DNA of 10,256 nt from Desulfatitalea sp. (GTDB taxonomy: Bacteria; Desulfobacterota; Desulfobacteria; Desulfobacterales; Desulfosarcinaceae), in assembly GCA_018224505.1 (NCBI GenBank), contig JAGTVD010000527.1, positions 1 through 10,256 of the forward strand, read 5' to 3'. Of the stretch, positions 7,289 through 10,256 are shown piece by piece (position 1 is the first letter of the stretch; each line of letters starts with the position of its first letter). Under the pieces are notes generated by a model. It was not told the origin of the DNA. It saw only the letters and a list, made by a program, of their open reading frames with translations, and searched no databases. The translations under genes and the position numbers were made by a program.

Positions 7289-8167
7289 ATGACCATCCAA
7301 CGGATTACCGCTCTGGTCAACCTGGCGTTGATCACAATAGGGGCTTATTGGGCGGTGGCCATCTTTTACAAGGTGGTGACCCTGCAGGTGCAGTCACCCC
7401 CGCCGCAAATGGCTGCCATGCCCGGCGGTGTCGGCGCGCAGGCGCCGGTGGCACCGCCGCTCAGCCACTACAATCCCATTCTGGAGCGCGACCTGTTCAA
7501 AACCAGCAAGGCGCCCAGTGCCGAGGGACCTTCACAGGCCGTGAACGTGGATGCCCTGGAAGAGACTCAACTGCAGCTCAAACTGTGGGGCACGGTATCA
7601 GGAGACACCCCAAACACGTATGCCGTCATCGAGGATACCCAGAAAAGGGAACAGAGCCTGTTCCGGGTGGGAGATACGGTCCAGAACGCCACTGTCAAAA
7701 TGATCTTGCGGGAAAAAGTGGTGCTCAGCGTCGACAATCGTGATGAAGTGCTCGCCATGGAAGAGCCGGGTACGACTGGCGCAACCGCGCCGATGGCGGC
7801 CGGTCGGGGACAGCCCGCGGTCATGGCTTCGGCGGCCCCGGCCATGGACCAGCGCATCACCCTGCAGCGTGCCATGATCGAGGACGCTTTTCAGGACGTC
7901 AACCGCCTGATGACCGAAGTCGCCATCACGCCTTATATGCAGGATGGGCGCGCCGAGGGATTGGCATTCAACAACATCCGGCCCAACTCCATTTTTCGCC
8001 GCATGGGACTCCGAAACGGCGATGTTTTACGAGGCGTCAATGGGGAACAGATTCAATCCATGGATGATGCGATGCGCCTGTACAACAACCTGCGGACGTC
8101 GGACGAAGTGCAACTGCAGATCATGCGGCGCGGCCAAGAGCGCAACATCTTGTATAACCTTCGGTGA
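7289..8167 (+). CDS. gspC: GspC, T2SS inner-membrane linker with PDZ domain
   Basis: Inner-membrane protein that connects the platform to the secretin and helps select substrates. The 292-residue product has a short N-terminus and one membrane helix (about residues 7-26, TALVNLALITIGAYWAVAIF). An Ala/Pro-rich linker (about 35-59) leads to the HR domain (about 60-155), starting HYNPILERDLFKTSK and including LWGTVSGDTPNTYAVIED and VVLSVDNRDEVLAM, which in the family binds the N0 domain of GspD. A second Ala/Gly/Pro-rich linker (about 159-187) precedes a C-terminal PDZ domain (about 205-290) with IRPNSIFRRMGLRNGDVLRG and VNGEQI. The start at 7289 follows gspN by 4 bases; an in-frame ATG at 7271 would add six residues and overlap gspN. 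Neither start has a clear ribosome-binding site. Confidence 0.94.
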   Translation: MTIQRITALVNLALITIGAYWAVAIFYKVVTLQVQSPPPQMAAMPGGVGAQAPVAPPLSHYNPILERDLFKTSKAPSAEGPSQAVNVDALEETQLQLKLWGTVSGDTPNTYAVIEDTQKREQSLFRVGDTVQNATVKMILREKVVLSVDNRDEVLAMEEPGTTGATAPMAAGRGQPAVMASAAPAMDQRITLQRAMIEDAFQDVNRLMTEVAITPYMQDGRAEGLAFNNIRPNSIFRRMGLRNGDVLRGVNGEQIQSMDDAMRLYNNLRTSDEVQLQIMRRGQERNILYNLR

Positions 8168-8274
8168 TGTCTGGCATGCGCCGATGATGCACCATTGAAC
8201 AAACGCCCACCCCAGCGGCATCAAATCGCAATGCGTTGCCCGGGGAAGCGTACAACGGGACAATACGGACTCCT

Positions 8275-10256
8275 ATGAAACCTGCCTTATGCAAATCACT
8301 CAGCTTGGTAACCACGCTCCTGGTGATGGGGGCTTGCCTGATGGCACCCGCCATCGCCGTAGCACAACCGCCCGGCGAAGGCCGAATCCCGGCCGAATCC
8401 ACCGCTTCCGGCGGAGATCAACTGGTTTCCATCGATTTCAACAATGTGGACATAGGTGTTTTCGTTAAATTCATCAGCGACCTGACCAAGCGGAACTTCA
8501 TCATCGACGACAAGGTCAGGGGTCGCGTGACCGTGATCTCCCCCGGGCGGATCACAGTGTCCGAAGCATACCGGGTGTTCGAATCCGTGTTGGAGGTCAA
8601 CGGATTTACCACTGTGCCTTCCGGTGCCGTCACCAAAATTGTACCGGCGCCCGAAGCGCGCGCCAAGAGCATCAGGACCCGTATCGAAGAGGAAGCCGGC
8701 CGGCCGGGTGACAATGTAATTACCCAGATCGTTCCCCTTCGCTATGCCGACCCCAATGAGATTAAAAACCTGTTCACGCCCCTGGTCTCCCGCAACAGCG
8801 TGATTCAAGCCTATCCGCCCACCAATACGCTCATCATCACCGATGTACACTCCAACATTGCGCGGTTGCTCCAGATCCTCAAAGCGATCGATATCACCGG
8901 CGTGGGGCAGCAGATTGCGCTGATCCCCGTTCAAAATGCCAGTTCGGCCAAATTGGTGACGATGCTGGATTCAATTTTCCGGTCCGCCCGGGAACGGGGC
9001 GCCTCGGAAAAAGATATCACCTTTGTCTCCGACGACCGCACCAACACCCTGATCATCCTGGCCAGCGAAGGCGACATCGACAATATCCGCCAACTGGTCA
9101 GCAGGCTGGACAAGGAGACCCCCAGGGGCCAGGGCAACATCAATGTCTACTATCTGGAACACGCCTCTTCGGAAGATATGGTCAAGGTGCTTCAGGAAAT
9201 TATCCAGCGCGGCGGTCAAACCGCCGACGCCGAGGGGAAACCGGTGGCGCCGGCGGTGTCGGACAAGGTGCGCATCACCGCCGACAAACCCACCAACAGT
9301 CTGATTATCGTGGCCGATCTGGACGAATACATGGTGTTGGAATCGATCATCCAGAAAATCGACATCCCACGTTCCATGGTCTACATCGAAGCGCTGATCA
9401 TGGAGGTCAACGTCAACAAGGATTTCAGGCTGGGAACGGAATGGACCCTCGGTGGAGAAACTTCCTATGATGGCAAGGATGCGATCTATGGCGGCGGTTT
9501 TCGCTCGGACGACCCGCTGATCGGCTTCTCCCAGGGGCCCACCGCCGGTTCGCTGATACCCGCATTACCCGGCGGCATGTCCCTGGGCATTTTCGGAGAA
9601 TTCCTCGAGATCGGCGGCATTACCTTTCCAAGCATTTCGGCCATGGTCCAGGCCTACCAGAAGGACCGGGACGTGCGCATCCTCTCCACCCCCCAGATCC
9701 TGACCACGGACAACCAGGAAGCCCGGATCTACGTCGGCAAGAACGTACCGTTCCAGACCACGGCCACCGCCAGCACCACCGGCACCGAAATCTTCAACTC
9801 CTTCGAGTACCGCGACGTGGGAAAAAGTCTGAAGATCACCCCCCAGATCAGCAAGGACCGCATGGTGCGCCTTCTGATCTCCCTGGAGGTAACCGCCCTT
9901 GAAGGGGTGGCCACCACCCGGCCGACCACCCTGAAGCGCACCATTGAAACCACCGCCATTGTTCAGGATGGCCATTCGGTGGTATTGGGCGGGCTGATCG
10001 ATGACAACGAGGATGCGGTGCGCTACAAGGTACCCTGCCTGGGCGACATACCCGGCTTCGGCGCGCTTTTCAGCTCCCGGGCGTCCGGTTTTGAAAAGTC
10101 AAATCTGTATGTCTTCCTGACTCCCCGCGTGATCCAGGATACCGACGAAGCGACCAAGGTATCCAGACAGAAACGGCAACAGATCGAAGGCTCTCTGGAA
10201 GAGAATATCAAACTATACAATAGAAACCAGCCCATGCCACCTGCGGAACAATTAAG
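8275..10256 (+). CDS. gspD: GspD, T2SS secretin (3' partial)
   Basis: Outer-membrane secretin that forms the gated channel through which folded substrates leave the cell. The frame is open to the window end with 660 codons visible, so only a short C-terminal tail is missing. A signal peptide ends near AIAVA|QPP (residue 30). Next come the N0 domain (about 50-120, VSIDFNNVDIGVFVKFISDL), N1 (about 150-212, ITQIVPLRYADPNEIKNLF), N2 (about 214-282), N3 (about 289-366, YYLEHASSEDMVKVLQEIIQ) and the secretin barrel (about 367-616). The barrel shows the signatures RILSTPQILTTDNQEARIYV, GKNVPFQTT, RDVGKSLKITPQI, VVLGGLID and VPCLGDIPGFGALF. The start ATG has a weak GGA at 8267-8269. Gene lies 107 bases after gspC, whose HR domain is its partner. 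Very secure. Confidence 0.96.
   Translation, partial: MKPALCKSLSLVTTLLVMGACLMAPAIAVAQPPGEGRIPAESTASGGDQLVSIDFNNVDIGVFVKFISDLTKRNFIIDDKVRGRVTVISPGRITVSEAYRVFESVLEVNGFTTVPSGAVTKIVPAPEARAKSIRTRIEEEAGRPGDNVITQIVPLRYADPNEIKNLFTPLVSRNSVIQAYPPTNTLIITDVHSNIARLLQILKAIDITGVGQQIALIPVQNASSAKLVTMLDSIFRSARERGASEKDITFVSDDRTNTLIILASEGDIDNIRQLVSRLDKETPRGQGNINVYYLEHASSEDMVKVLQEIIQRGGQTADAEGKPVAPAVSDKVRITADKPTNSLIIVADLDEYMVLESIIQKIDIPRSMVYIEALIMEVNVNKDFRLGTEWTLGGETSYDGKDAIYGGGFRSDDPLIGFSQGPTAGSLIPALPGGMSLGIFGEFLEIGGITFPSISAMVQAYQKDRDVRILSTPQILTTDNQEARIYVGKNVPFQTTATASTTGTEIFNSFEYRDVGKSLKITPQISKDRMVRLLISLEVTALEGVATTRPTTLKRTIETTAIVQDGHSVVLGGLIDDNEDAVRYKVPCLGDIPGFGALFSSRASGFEKSNLYVFLTPRVIQDTDEATKVSRQKRQQIEGSLEENIKLYNRNQPMPPAEQL

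Noticed and set aside
8153..8158. TATAAC near the end of gspC as a -10 box
   Set aside because: No -35-like sequence lies 16-18 bases upstream and the site is inside coding sequence.
8168..8274. Promoter in the gspC-gspD gap
   Set aside because: Candidate pairs such as TTGCCC at 8236-8241 with GACAAT at 8259-8264 match only 4 of 6 at both boxes. TTGAAC at 8195-8200 has no acceptable -10 at 17-18 bases. Nothing else stands out in these 107 bases.
8275..8340. GspD as a lipoprotein through Cys21
   Set aside because: The residues before the Cys (VMGAC) lack the Leu/Val/Ile expected at -3 of a lipobox, and a good type I site (AVA|Q) follows at residue 30.

Overview
The window is part of one operon, all on the + strand, encoding a type II secretion system (T2SS, general secretory pathway). 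It carries eleven consecutive gsp genes in the order F-G-H-I-J-K-L-M-N-C-D. gspF lacks its 5' end at the left edge and gspD is still open at the right edge. No other gene, RNA gene, mobile element or CRISPR array is visible, and no stretch over 300 bases lacks a gene. The moderately GC-rich coding, the GspN of the delta/Leptospira type, the PilM/PilN-like GspL and gspC-gspD placed at the 3' end all suggest a member of the former Deltaproteobacteria (Desulfobacterota or relatives). That placement is an inference from gene content, not a sequence match.

Layout: 1-794 is the C-terminal two thirds of the inner-membrane platform protein GspF. Bases 795-969 form a 175-base gap with a near-consensus sigma70-type promoter in front of gspG. 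Bases 970-4236 hold the pseudopilin block: major pseudopilin GspG, then minor pseudopilins GspH, GspI, GspJ and GspK, tightly packed or overlapping. Bases 4237-4361 are a 125-base gap with a weaker possible promoter and an inverted repeat. Bases 4362-8167 encode the assembly platform and periplasmic linker: GspL, GspM, GspN and GspC. After a 107-base gap, 8275-10256 encodes the outer-membrane secretin GspD.

How they work together: GspF, GspL and GspM form the inner-membrane platform that couples a cytoplasmic ATPase (GspE, not in the window) to assembly of a periplasmic pseudopilus. GspG forms the shaft and GspH/I/J/K the tip. GspC links the platform to the periplasmic N-domains of the GspD channel. 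The ATPase gspE and prepilin peptidase gspO are absent here; gspE probably lies upstream of gspF.

This is a recognisable system rather than a new one. The points most worth a second look are the gspG promoter with a perfect palindrome in its spacer, the L-M-N-C-D order that parallels the type IV pilus pilMNOPQ operon, the second candidate promoter and inverted repeat before gspL, and the long leader peptides on several minor pseudopilins.
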